Source: Amyloporia xantha (taxonomy: Eukaryota > Basidiomycota > Agaricomycetes > Polyporales > Adustoporiaceae). From it: a DNA stretch of 64,000 nucleotides. The notes under the pieces were generated by a model that was not told the DNA's origin, ran no database searches, and saw nothing but the letters and a program-made list of their open reading frames with translations. The stretch spans positions 1,984,001-2,048,000 of the forward strand of contig JAYKKR010000003.1 of NCBI GenBank assembly GCA_036971615.1, given 5' to 3'. Shown here piece by piece: positions 23,567-37,497 of this stretch. The translations under genes and the position numbers were made by a program. The stretch's first letter is position 1, and every line of letters starts with the position of its first letter.

Positions 23567-25662
23567 TAGGAATATCTACTTGTGTTCAGACAGTGGTCTA
23601 GATGTTGAACCAAGGGGTAGCGAGGGGTCGAAGGGGGAAAGATGAATACCGGGAAGGGACGAGCAGGCGATAGGTGTCCTTATCAATGGGCGGCGGCGGG
23701 GGCATGTGCTCTCGCCAAATTTGCGCCATATGCGGAGTAATCGAGCCGGCTGGTTCTACGCTGTTCGTGTCTGCCGGGGCTCGGTCTCCCGGCTCTGGGC
23801 CAATCACAGACCGATGGAATCCACGGCGTCGCGTGGCACTATTTCCCGATCTTCACTTTGATCAAGTAAGCGCCCATCTTGGGTCAGATACAGTTCCCGA
23901 TCTCAGGCACACAGGTGGTTGCCTGAGCATCGCCAACCGCTTCGCCGTCGCCCGACCGACACATCACACGAGCCCCGTTCGACGTGCTGCACGTCCCCCG
24001 ACATCCGGGGAGCATGCAGTGACAGTGTTGGCCATCCATCGTGTTTCACTTCGTTGTCGTTCCGCCTACTCGCGAACTCCTGTCATCGGTCAGCAGCGGA
24101 GGGGCGCTCCCGCTCTCGCTCTCCGATCCACCCGACGCCGGCTTCGAACTTTTATCCCCCACCCAGGGCTCCATGTGTATCCCCGCACGCTGACAGTGCC
24201 TGTCCCCGTCAGCTCATCCCGCACTAGTACTCGTGTGCCATCGTCTCCTCATCTTCCGTCATACCAGCTGCAGGCTGTGTATCCACGAACGGTGTAGGTC
24301 CCAGCGCCGGGGACGTCAGGCCATCGAAGGCTGGCTATTTCACTCGGCTCCCTAAGCCTGTCATTGCTCTTGTCGAAAAACCTCGAGTGCTGCTGCTTGT
24401 AGGCAAACTGGAAATCGGCGGAGATGTTCGACAGGTGTCACTTCTTTTCAGCGTTTTCGCTATGGATCGGAGAACAGTGAAAGGATCTCCAAACTTCAAG
24501 ACGCTCACTCGCAGCCACTTGCATGTGTGTATGGAGAGATGGTCACACCAACTGTCTGTTCGCCGTCTACTTGGCCGGCACTGGGCCTTATATTAACTGC
24601 GCAGGGGTTGTGTCCTAAGGTTGGAACGGGCGGTTGTCATACATGATACCCCGTCCAGCCTATTTTACCACCCCTGAAATAGACATCGCAGTCCTATCAC
24701 AATCGTCGTTTGCAGCGCTCGCTATTATGCGTGCTACGGCGCTGACATTAGGCGTTCCAAGTACCGCTCAATTGGGATCTCCGAATCCTGCCTGCAGCCT
24801 GCCTCTCCTAGGTCCAATTGAATGCCACTTCGCTGCTTCCACAAGATTTGCAGGCACCTCACCACATCACTCTCCCATCCTCTCGCGCTCTCTCGAGTCT
24901 TCTTTCAGGTACCAACGCCCCCGTTCCTATCATATCGGAACGTCGACAGATGTGATCATACAAGATCACAAAATGAGCAGGCGCAGGCATCATAGGGCCC
25001 CGGGCGCCAATACGTCACGATTCACTCCATCTCCATACTAGCAATATCCCCCGGTGCCGCGGGAGCACTTGACTGATATAGCAAATTTACAGTGTACACG
25101 CCGTTATGGGAAGGCGTGGGTAGAGGTGATGGTGGCTGAGCATACACCGCAGCACCGCTCGATTCGTGCGCTCGGGCGTTTGATAACGGAGCTTGCAGTC
25201 TCGCGTGTGGCCCTTGCGGCGATGGGGTCGTCCGGTGGTGCGATGCGCATCCAGACCTCTCCGGCTCTCGATCTCACCAGTCACGCAATGGCCCATGGGG
25301 ATGTGCGGATTGAGCGACGTGTGGGAACGAGGCCTGCGTGCGTCCGCCGTGTTTGAGGTTTGTACCAAAATCTATGAACAGCCTGTGATACCAGAGCGCA
25401 TAGACATGAATCGACCATAGGTGCAGCGGCTTAGCTCATAAGTCCCTCCATTCCGCTCGTTATAGACACCAAAGCGTTCTCGTCCGATCTTCCTCTTTCC
25501 AGTAACGGCACCCCTGCAGCTTTCCTGGTGCGCTTATCATAATTTGCAACAACGTACGCTTCGTCTCTCCTTCTGGGAATGTCCATGGATCGAAATATTC
25601 AGTTGCGTAGTCCAACAACCTACATAAAAGTTCCATCTTTCAGTGGCCTACCGAGCCAGAGA
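23567..25662. other. Intergenic, no gene supported
   Basis: C/T-rich tracts around 24040-24260 create long open frames without recognisable protein. The region presumably contains the permease promoter. No RNA gene was seen. Confidence 0.4.
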
Positions 25663-27933
<2,271 letters not shown>

Positions 27934-28243
27934 AGCATGTACAGTTTACAAAAGCTCAAGCGAGGTAGTACCTGCGCACGGAAAAGACGCGCTGCTGCTT
28001 GATATGGAGGATGATTTGTAGGATGGAGTCGAAGTCACGTTAAGGTTACGAGATTGCGCATCTATCCTGTTGTTGTCAGTGGATCCACTGTAGTACAAGC
28101 TGAGCCAGTTGATTGACATCCCAGTCCCGAAACCGTCGCACCGCGGCCCCTTCGCGAGTAACAGCAACTGTAAAGCCTACTGGCACCGTCACTATGAATA
28201 TCGTAGCGAGGAATGATATGTAGAAATACACGGATGAGTACAC

Positions 28244-30131
28244 CTATAACCATGCGCAGTACGTGTCTATCCGTACTGCTTCGACGAAGTTAACCCAGCC
28301 TTGGAAACGGGCTTTGGGGAAGACATGGACAGTATCTTCAGGCTGGAACATGTCCAGCAACTGTTTCAAGCCGGGTATATGGACATTGTCGTTGACGTTC
28401 CAAGTGTTCGTGTGCAGGCGCGTCGTGCCAGACGCGTGTGTGTCCCTCTGAATTTCTTGCCGTGGGCGCTCGTCCGCTGATCCAAGATTGGCATTGCGAA
28501 AGGAAGCGCCTGCCTCGAACCAGGTATATGACGACCTGTACGTGCCTTGATCGTGCGTATAAGAACTACTCCAGCCTGGAGCGCGGGATTAGACCAAGGA
28601 GACTGCACGAGAAGCGAGGAGATACACTCGCCTTGATCGTGAGATCTTGTTTGGAAGGCTACCTTACGCAAGGGGCAGATGGTCCTACCAACCACAAGCG
28701 AGGAGATGTAAGGAGCTTCTTCGGTTCCTTCATGGACTTGGATTGCCTCCTGGCGGATGCCAGTCGTGCAGGCCCAGTATACAGCATAATCGAGAGTGGT
28801 GCCGACAACCTCCAGTGGTACCCCGAACTCATTCAGAATTCTGCTTGTCTCAAAGACCTCCACCGGAGACCCCGGCACATAGCGCTCCGGATCATCACTA
28901 GTTGACCAGACAGCCCGGATTGCTTTCTGGTACCTTGAGAACCATGACTCCCAGAGTGCCCATTCAAGCTGCTCTTATGAGAGAGCAGCCGCGTCCCCGA
29001 TGTTTGCGCAAATGTCCAATAGGAAGCCTATGATATCGCTTGAGCGTAGTCGGAGGGCAGCTTGCCAGGGAGATTCTCCGAAGTGGGTCATGTCATAAAC
29101 GGGACATCCCGCCTCCACAAGGGTACGCAGAGACTCTAGTGAGATGCTCTGCATGGCGCAGTACAACGCCCAGACATCGCTACTGATCGCGGTAGTCGGA
29201 CTTGCCCACCATGTCATCAAGTCAGCGAGCGTAGGTGCAGCGAGCGTAGGTGCCTTTGCGTGGAGTGAAGATCCCAAAGACAGAATCTTTCCGCTAGGAT
29301 TTCCACCATCACTGATATTCGTCGCTGGGGCCATCAATTTGTAAAGGCTAGCAGGATATAGCCAGAGGGCATGAGAACACCCACATATATTCGGAAGTTG
29401 CAACAAATCGGTGCTATTGCAGTTTTGTCAAGGAAGGTCATCTAGCACCAGCCTCGAGGTAGAGCGTGATTGCGAGACAGCACCACCTGGAGATAGCATC
29501 TTAGGCATTGGCCTCTGCATGGCATTCCTTACGACACGTCCGTATTCAGATACGCTTCGCCGTGTTGCTCGCCGTATCGACTTTCGCTGATCGTCATTGA
29601 ACGGAGCGCGCTGGCCAAGGTCATTCCTCGCGGGCAGCTCCGTGTTCCCGCTATTCTCATTTACCATTTAGTCTCGAGCACAACAAGAAGACATTTTGGC
29701 GTACGTGGTGACAAAATAGATGAACTGAAGGCTATCTTTGATGCTTCCGAGCTCAGCGTCTGAGTCTGGCGCAGGCACAGCGCTGGCACTGGATAGCCCC
29801 GAGAGCAGGCTCTGTGATACAGCTTTGCAGCGCCGCGAGAGAGCAGACGCAAAGGCGCGTAGGTCGGCGAGTCGCCAAGTTGACAAAAGTGTAGTCTCTG
29901 GTTCTCTAAGGCACGCTTGGCCCGCTCGAGAGCGCGGTGGACGGTGCGCAACATCGCACGCATGTCATCCAGTGCCTGTGCAACGTCTTCGAACGCAGCG
30001 GACTGTGCCTGTGAGGAGCCCTCAAGGGGTTTCAGACGCGGTTGGGGTTGGAACGCAGCGTGGGTGTCAGCGAGGTCTGACTCGATGTCGGCAGTGGCGG
30101 CAAGCAGACTATGGATGGTGGGAGCATCCAT
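28244..30131 (-). pseudogene. Decayed gene of unknown family (ankyrin-like segment)
   Basis: Starting from ATG 30129-30131 (MDAPTIHSLLAATADIESDL, coiled-coil-like), the frame shifts near 29890 and then stays in one frame to about 28366 with only three stops: 29668-29670, 29428-29430 and 28975-28977. In it are ALYCAMQSISLESLRTLVEA, which resembles an ankyrin repeat, and WESWFSRYQKAIRAVWSTSD, YVPGSPVEVFETSRILNEFG. A second shift leads to GLKQLLDMFQPEDTVHVFPK and a stop at 28244-28246. So few stops over 1.5 kb in one frame show a recently dead long exon. I do not recognise the family. Confidence 0.55.
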
Positions 30132-30660
30132 TGTTGGACTTCAAAGGACGTGTATGTGTCTCGAGACGATGTGGCTCTGGTGGATGTGAGCGCGCGCAGA
30201 GGGACGGGCAGAATGGGTACTAGCCAGGTCCTGTGGTTGGAAAGCCTTTATTGAGTTCCCTAAAATAGGGATGACATCAGACGTGGGAGGGTACAGTATA
30301 TAGACGTCAAAGTTGATTGTTTGCCGGTACCGCAGCCTTATCGATTTTCGGAGACATTACGAGGGTGACCCTGCGAAGAAGCAGCTACTGTTATACGTAT
30401 CGGACACGGCGGGCGTCCTGAAGGTAGTGGAGATATGCATCATAGTACCTACATATCATAGGGTCAGATAAAGTCACGTCGGAGAGCTATCCCTCACTCA
30501 CGAAAATTCGCCGAGGTGGTCGTAGAAATTCTCCATGGTAATTTTGCCTGGTGACCTAATGGCGGGGCGCGTACGCTCAATGTGGACGTCATAAATCAAG
30601 TCGTAGATGGGCCCAAGAGCGCCCATCGCAAACAATGCGAGCAGGTGGTGCGAGGTGTGA
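30132..30660. other. Intergenic with a possible gene 3' end on the minus strand
   Basis: A minus-strand frame reads LLALFAMGALGPIYDLIYDV onward to ENFYDHLGEFS and a TGA at about 30498. It may be the end of a gene cut by the TIR element at 30661-31159. Otherwise nothing is seen. Confidence 0.35.
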
Positions 30661-31159
30661 CAGGACCCCGGCGAATCCCCCAAGAGCCTCGATCCCAAAT
30701 CGTCCTTCGTTCGGACCTCGCCCGACGCCCAATTCGGACTTTGGACACATAACCTCGCGGCAAAAGGCCTAATTTCGGCCCCAAATGGGATCGAACCTCT
30801 TAAAATCGCTAACGCCTCGCAAAAAAGCCGATCTGCTCATCGGGCGGTGCTGGAATTGTTCGGCGCCGTCTGCACGCCATCTGGATCACGGAAGACCATT
30901 CGGCAGGGGACCGAAGAGGCGTCTGAAGAGATGCCCGTCGGCTCGACCGGCCTGTCCATTTCCGCGCCAGGACTGGCCGGATTTCGGCCCTGATAGGATC
31001 GGACATGCGGGCTGAGGGGTACATTTCGGACCGTTATGGCACCGAACATTTCGACCTACGCCCCCCAAATTCGGCCTTTTGGATCGAACATTTTCGAAAT
31101 TTTGGCCGATTTTCGGACCAAATGGGATCGAGGCTCTTGGGGGATTCGCCGGGGTCCTG
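30661..31159. mobile_element. TIR element, 499 bp, perfect 37-bp ends
   Basis: The first 37 bp (CAGGACCCCGGCGAATCCCC, then CAAGAGCCTCGATCCCA) are exactly the reverse complement of the last 37 bp. The interior has further partial copies (CCAAATGGGATCGA at 30781-30794 and 31118-31131) but no transposase. No clear target-site duplication is visible. Coding-like minus-strand sequence lies on both sides. Confidence 0.8.
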
Positions 31160-31239
31160 GGAAATCAGGGCAAAATGAATTTTCGTGTCATCACGTATAG
31201 TCACGTCGATCGGGTGATCTGCGGCTGGCCAAGACAATT

Positions 31240-31799
31240 TTTTTTTTAAAATTCTACGAATTTATACTCCATACTACTAAGTACATGTAGAGTGCCGGGT
31301 ATAAATGGACTATGGGCTCCACGCCCTACTGTGGTCACTTTCCAGAGCGGTCTGCAACCTGGGGCGGCGAAGCCGCCCTACCTTAACACCATACCATAAC
31401 CGTCCCCGTAAGGCCGGTCCCCGGAGCGTACTCAGGGGGAACCCCAATTAGAGGCTCCCACGCACGCTCACGACCAAAGGCACTTCCACCTAAGGCTAGT
31501 AAAGGATGGGCGCCCGGTAAAGCATCTCGTCGCTAGGTGCCCTCACCTCCACCCCTACAGTTTTCAGGGCAGAGAAGCAGGCCATTCATAATCTAGCGAT
31601 TGTCTGCTAGGTGCTGGAGACGGGGGGTCCGGATTGTCTAGTTGGTCCCGGATCCCCCTCCACTCTTTCTGAATGTCTTCCAACGCCTTGAGCACGTCGT
31701 ACCATTCAGTAAATTCTTTGAACTCAGTGCTAAACGCTTCAGTTGCATCTGGGTCTAGGTGGCGTTCATCATGGAATTTCTTCCAGGCCACCACCCGTC
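31240..31799 (-). mobile_element. 5'-truncated retroposon (LINE-like or retrocopy) with poly(A) and 15-bp TSD
   Basis: The 15-mer CTGGCCAAGACAATT occurs at 31225-31239 and again at 31800-31814. The insert's plus-strand left end is a run of T, meaning a poly(A) tail on the minus strand. Minus-strand reading gives a coding-like stretch (WKKFHDERHLDPDATEAFST, FTEWYDVLKALEDIQKEWRG) to a TGA at 31564-31566. About 320 bp of 3' untranslated sequence then leads to the A tail. Long TSD, A tail and lack of a gene 5' part are the marks of target-primed reverse transcription. I cannot tell a LINE 3' end from a retrocopied host transcript. Confidence 0.65.
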
Positions 31800-31814
31800 C
31801 TGGCCAAGACAATT

Positions 31815-32394
31815 GCGCAAGGCTGCAGTCTGCAGACTATTATGCGTACCTCCCTATGGGAGCCCGAGGCTACAATAACCGCTAGCAAGGGGGCGTACTT
31901 CTCTATACGATGCTCGAAAGTCCCCACCTGATAGCAGTGTTGCTGGAATCGGATAAGCAATTGTGCAGGAATCAGTCCCAGCGGGTAGTATTACAGTATT
32001 GTGGCATTAAACATTTGACTTTGACAGTTCGACTGATGGCTGAAGTTGCCCGACATCGTCACGCGAGGATCTCAACGGCCCCAACCCAAGCTGTCGGCTG
32101 TGGCCGCCAACTGCACCTGCGTGATTGAAGAGTTAGTTCATCAGTTGTGTGTGACGTAGTGTCTCGTCGTTAGGACTGCACATAAGCCGATAAGTATGGA
32201 GCTAGGAAACCTCAGGTGGACTCGATGTTATGGACTGGATGACTCTTATCAGCACTCGTCACACCAAGCACCAGAAGTTTGGTTCAGAACAGACTACCCA
32301 GAGTCATGGATTATATTACACATACAAGCAATCAATAACACACGGGTCAAAGATGTAATCATCTAGCTTGGTAATCTCCCGGATAACCTTCGAG
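31815..32394. other. Intergenic, no gene supported
   Basis: A minus-strand frame around 31860-31960 looks weakly coding (FQQHCYQVGTFEHRIEKYAP) and may be part of the gene hit by the retroposon. Nothing else is seen. Confidence 0.35.
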
Positions 32395-33585
32395 TCAATC
32401 GAAATTGTATCGCTCTATCCACTCGGGCTGGCCTTCTTCTGCGAGAAAATACTTGTCTGCGCACTCCAAAAAACGCTTGATCTGCAGTGGGGCAGACCCA
32501 GCCTTCCGATTCTCGTCGTGCCAGTATCGGAGTGCCTGGTAACCAACGCCCATCTTGTGAAGTATCATAAATCCACTCCGTGAGCAAACATAAGTCAGTG
32601 ACTGGATGGAGACTTGAAGAACTAGGCACCTACAGGAGGCAGTCGTTTGCTTGGGTCTCAGACTTAGACGGTTCCGCAGACCCGAAGTCGATAAAGACAA
32701 AGGGATGGCGAGTATCAGCCTTCCTGTAGAGCATGTTCTCTTTTCTCACATCGTTGTACGTGACTCCGAGTTGGTTGATGGTAACTAAAGTGGATATCGT
32801 GTAATCAATCTGAATGAAGTGAGTATGACAACAGAAAGTATGAACATTATTAGATTCTGCGCACCAGTCTCCCAAAGGACTCTGGAGGCTTCTTTTCGAC
32901 AGAGAAATCGAAGGTCCCGCCCTGCTCCCCATCGATAAATTCCATGACATGTCCATATGTCAGCTCGGGCAGTTCAAACTGTGGTATGTGCTTCAGATAA
33001 GAGACGCGCCAGGAGTGTAATCATGGGCGCGCACTAAGAACGTGCCATAAGACCATGGAAGTTGTTTTCCTATACCAATTTAGATGCTTCGAACACAAGT
33101 TCCGGGTCAATGTGAAGCGTACCCTGCATCGAATGCAACACACTGTACGCCCAGGCTTCCCTTTTCGCGTGCTCGGCGCCATAAGTAGGTCCAGTACCGG
33201 GATTTGACTCGCTATCAAGCCAGGAGCGGGGGAAGTAACTCTCTTGAAAAAGCTTGACCACGACGCGAGCTGGCTGGTGACCTTCACTAGATGCCGAAAG
33301 AAGGCATAGAGAGCCCTCCCAAACTTGGGACCACTTTTCAGTGCCTACTTGCAGTGGTTTGATCAAATATAGAGCAACTTGAGAATCATCTTTGTAAGCC
33401 GGGTCAAGGAGGATAGAGGGGACGTCGCGGCATCCGAGAGGGAGGGGAGAAGCAGACCAAGGATGCTGAGACTGACGCCACCTTCCACATATTTTTAGAT
33501 CCTGCGGTTGTCGTTCCTGCAAATAGTCAGTGAGCAGCTGCGCGTTGAAGAACTGCTCATTCTCCGTCAATGTAACAGCCTGCAT
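32395..33585 (-). CDS. Protein-kinase-like gene (fungal, atypical)
   Basis: ATG at 33583-33585 gives MQAVTLTENEQFFNAQLLTD. Later come ARVVVKLFQESYFPRSW (candidate ATP-binding Lys in VVVK), GHVMEFIDGEQGG (hinge-like), VTYNDVRKENML and FIDFGSAEPS (DFG). The catalytic loop has YND where most kinases have HRD, but Asp and the downstream Asn are present. Three or four introns are needed; the one before FELPELTYGHVMEFI is clear (GTGCGC...CACAG). The gene ends QPEWIERYNFD at 32395. Fungal genomes carry many such single-domain kinase-like genes of unknown role. It could be an active kinase or a degenerate relative. Confidence 0.65.
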
Positions 33586-34087
33586 GGCGGCGCTGGCCTT
33601 CGGTTGGGTGCTAGTTGGGTGCTAGTCGCGTTTCACGGCTTGCTAGAGTCGCTAGCATTTCGGAATATTGACTGCTGAGCATCATCATGATGTACAGAGA
33701 TTATGTCGTGGGACAAGAAGAGAACAACCTCGATATGGCAGGTGTACAAGACTTCTCTTAGGATTTTCAGATCCTTGCATTTATAAGTACTTACTAAGTG
33801 CCCGGATCACCGAACCGTTTCATGGCCAAATTCATCTCAGATTACTTCACAGGTTCACTGACGCTGGTCGCGGAACTCAGATTCCATGAAGACGTAGGCT
33901 CTCGGCACGCCCAGTCATCCCATTACACCCCAGCATCCCTGACTATGTGGCCGATATCGCCAGGATTTCAAGCATCAAGTTGCACTGTTGCAGGCCAGCC
34001 TGGCATAAAAAGCGATGTGGGCGGCTTAAGACTGCTGTGGTGCAAGCCTAGATATCAAGTCTTGCCCTCCATCTGAGTGCTTTCAGA
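33586..34087. other. Divergent intergenic region between kinase-like gene and SDR
   Basis: This is the shared upstream region of the two divergently transcribed genes. It has a direct repeat GTTGGGTGCTAGT near 33603-33625. No gene is seen. Confidence 0.45.
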
Positions 34088-35062
34088 ATGCCTCTTCACA
34101 CTGGTTGGTCCTGTAATTCTTAGTCCAGTGAGGCGTGTTTATGACTAATATTGTGCAGGTGTTGATTTCGTTCCGACGGCTCGCCATGATACTTACCCTG
34201 CCATCGATCCCGCGAAGGCTAATCTGGCCGGCAAAGTCGTCCTTGTAACCGGGGCATCGAAAGGCATTGGAAGGGCCATTGCCCTCGGGTTCGTCCAGGC
34301 AGGGGTATCAGGCCTGGTCCTCCTCGCGCGCTCTGATATGAGCGCAGTCCAAGCTGCCTGCGAGACTGCACAGCGCCCCAATCAATCTCTCAAAGTGCTC
34401 ACTATCTCCGCCGACACTAGCAATGCTGCGCACGTCGCTGAAGCGGCGTTGAAAGTCAAGGAGACCTTTGGCCGGATAGATGTTGTGGTCAACAATGCCG
34501 GGTATATGGAGGCGTTTGGGCTGATTGCTGACCAGGATCCTGAAGAATGGTGGAAGGTGTGGACGGTCAACATGCGCGGGACGTACTTGGTCACCAAAAC
34601 CTTCTTGCCGCTGCTTATTGAATGCGGAGGCGACAAAACCATTGTCAATATGACTAGTATCGGCGCACATTATCTAGGGACACACGTCTCTGCCTACCAG
34701 GTCTGTTCTTCATATGGCGCCGTGGTATGCGAACACTAATCAAAATCCAGACAACGAAACTAGCCATCTGTCGCTTCACGGAACTCATCATGTCCGAGTA
34801 TGGAGATAAAGGTATACTCGCGTTCGCCGTTCACCCAGGTGCTATCGCGACGGATATGTCCGCTACAATGCCGCAGGAGATGATGCATGTCCTCGTTGAT
34901 ACTCCCGAGGTCGCCGCGCACACAATAGTCTGGCTAGTTCGCGAGCGCAGGGCATGGTTGGCCGGACGGTATGTCAGCTGTCAATGGGATGTCGATGAAC
35001 TGTCGGCAAAGGAACGAGAGATTGTCGACGGCGACAAACTCAAAGTTAGAATGGTTGTATGA
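34088..35062 (+). CDS. Short-chain dehydrogenase/reductase
   Basis: Three exons: 34088-34103, 34159-34700 and 34751-35062, coding for 289 aa. The tiny first exon (MPLHT plus one base) is joined by a clean GT-AG intron of 55 nt. Cofactor motif TGASKGIGRAIALG, NNAGYMEAFG, and the catalytic SAYQTTK formed across the second intron are all present, with an upstream Ser (MTSIG). It is a classical SDR, NAD(P)-dependent oxidoreductase with unknown substrate. HPGAIATDMSATMP matches the usual PG motif region. It looks intact, unlike the SDR remnant at 5640-6400. Confidence 0.88.
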
Positions 35063-35321
35063 CAGTAGTATGCGTAGATTAGATATGAAGCGGGACCCAC
35101 AGACAGCTCCTCGAGACACCTGAGTAACAGATGTGAGAGATCATACATAACTTCAGCTCGTCTTCAAGAAATCAACAGATATGACCTAACTCCAAGCATG
35201 CATTAGTCAGATTCAATTCCATTCCGCAGCTCAGTAATAACTGCGTTGATTCAACCACCTCCAGCATAACAACCTTATAAGGTTTTCCAGGTGGCGAACA
35301 AAGACGCAGGACGTACACCCA

Positions 35322-37141
35322 TCAACTGTCAAACCATCCCGCTCTGGCCATCTCATCTGCGAGCCCATCCCATCCTTTTCTTCGCGCCTTCCTGCCAGCA
35401 AGCTCCGTTGCGAATCTGCACGATGTCAGCTTATGAGCACAGCCGAATAACTGCCGCGAACACATACCTTAAGCATTCCTCCAGTCTCCACCTGCCTCTT
35501 TCCCTGTCGGTTTCTCTGCCCGTCCCGTCGTCGCGCCCACCTGATGCTGGCGTGTACGGCTCTCCCGGGAGCATCCGCCGGCTGAGCGCGAACATCATGC
35601 CCGCGAGGAACGCGTCCTGCGCACCGACCTCGTCGATGACACCATGCGCCGAACTTGCGTCTGCGTAAGCCTGTGCATGCGGAGCACCTTGCGCTCTGCG
35701 GCCAGGAGCCCCACGGCCATTCCGGTTTGTGGCAATCTGTGTTCCGTCCGAGTCAGATGAGTCTTCATCATGCTCACGTCCGCTCTGCGCCCTATTGCGC
35801 GCATTCGCAGTAGCACGGGCGTGCAGAGGTGTTGGAGAGGGTGTCGTCGACGTCGAAGATGCTGAGAGCACACCGGCCGTGAATACGCTCGACGAGTCCG
35901 TATGTTCTCCGGCCCAAAAGTCGCTCTCCGTTCTGACGGATAGCACCTCGTTCGCAACGTCCAAGTCATCTCTGTCTCCTGGCACTGGCCGCACGCCCAT
36001 GTTCACGGCGGACGCGTCGGCAGAGGGACCGGGGCTGTCCATGCCCACCCATCCGGAGCTCTGGAAGTACTCGCGTGTAGGCACGGAAAGAACCGCGGCG
36101 CCATCTTCGCCCCAGTGCGCGACGAGGAGCGCGTGGGGTGGCGCAAGAGCGGAAAGTGAGAGGAGGAACGCACGCGGTGACGCAGCGTATTGTGGCGAGT
36201 GCGCACGCGCGTAGTGTTTGTTCAGGAACAACACGTCGGCATATGGAATTAGCTAGTGAGATGCAAGCGCATACCAGTCAGCGAGACAGCTGAGGGCAGT
36301 GACTGGGAATACTTCACACCGCTTCGACACCCTGTCTTGCCCGCCTTCCTACATCGACACTGAATACGCAGTGGCTCCTCCACTTGCGTTCTCGCGCAAG
36401 GCCTTCAAGACCCATAATGTTGCTCAGCGTTGTCTTCACTGAACGGCCCTCGAAGTGGATCCAATCAAACGGTGCCGGACTATTCCTAGTGTAGGCCGGT
36501 CGCGCTGGTCCAGCAGGATGTAGACTCGATATTGACGCGCGTGGTTGAAGAGTATGAATATTGTTCATGGCGGCATTCGGTGGTGTTGAAGTCGGCTTCG
36601 GAGGCAATGTAGGAGTGAGATACGCGTAGTTCTCTGGAGCAAGTAGAGGTCCCAGAAGAGATACAAACTCCTCGTGAGTGATGTCAGGTAATGGATTGTT
36701 GTTGATCACGGTGCGGCTGTCAGTGTCATCTGCTCCAACCAAATGTAAGCAACATAGCAAGATATATAGATAGTGATGGCGACCTGCATGGAGGACCCAC
36801 GCGCTGGGCACGCCGGCCTCTTCCCAGACCTTACAGAACCTAGTACTCACTCTCTCCTTCTCCAGGTCATGTATGATGCGTCTTCCGTCGTCGTTGCCTC
36901 CTAATGGTGAAACGAGGATAGCTTCCACTGAGGGAAATTGAGCCAAGATAGCGAGACATGTACTGGCCGAACCGCCTCTGGATCGAGTAACAGAGCTGGC
37001 GCGTAAAACCGTGGATGGCTCCGGGTGAGTAGGAAGAGAAAGAGTGTGAGTCAGGAAAAGCGTTCCAGATGCAACCACGCGCAGAGGGCGCTGGAGTGCA
37101 GATACAGCAGACTCTTGGGTATCACGCCGGAGGCGTGTCAT
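35322..37141 (-). CDS. PfkB-family carbohydrate kinase (ketohexokinase-like)
   Basis: ATG 37139-37141 (MTRLRRDTQESAV), stop TGA 35322-35324. The N-terminal half has SRGGSASTCLAILAQFP and VEAILVSPLGGNDDGRRIIH, typical PfkB substrate-side motifs. An intron near 36730-36785 joins AWVLHAG to DTDSRTVINNN. The C-terminal signature is DEVGAQDAFLAG in place of the common GAGD form. The last intron joins EECLR to FATELAGRK. A low-complexity segment of about 130 residues (Ser/Asp/Ala-rich) is inserted before the signature. Family members phosphorylate sugars such as fructose with ATP in the cytosol. Substrate and activity are uncertain because of the signature change. Confidence 0.75.
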
Positions 37142-37497
37142 TGGTATCGAGTTGCAAGAAGTCCTGGTCACCAGAACTCACAACATATGTACTAGAGGGT
37201 CAAGCAGAGCGAAACACTTCGAACGGTTAGAGAGTCAACGATGTCCGCCAATTCCCCAGTCAATTACCCGAGTAAAGCTCTCAAGCGCTCAAGCTCAAGT
37301 CTGCAATCAGAATCACGTGCTACGTGTTTCTAGTGTTTCGCAGATTTCCTGTCAACATCGGCTGTGTGCACGGCTCTGCATCGTCCTCAGCTGTAGTTGC
37401 GCAACACGGTCAGAATATTTCATCGGATATACAGTCAAAAGTGCTTTCATCCCTTTACACTCGAGGCAGCTTGCTGTGGCTCAGGTCGGCTTCTAAT
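37142..37497. promoter_or_regulatory. Divergent promoter region, PfkB gene / FCP1-like gene
   Basis: 355 bp separate the two divergent start codons. No clear TATA box or repeat was identified. Confidence 0.4.

Noticed and set aside
23674..24297. 207-codon plus-strand gene
   Set aside because: Starts in a Gly run and passes through C/T-rich tract; no domain and no neighbour support.
30661..31159. TA or AT target duplication for the 37-bp TIR element
   Set aside because: Flanks are TGA on the left and GGA on the right; no convincing duplication.
31564..31812. Independent small gene
   Set aside because: No ATG start, and it crosses the 31800-31814 target duplication, so it is the end of a retroposed sequence.
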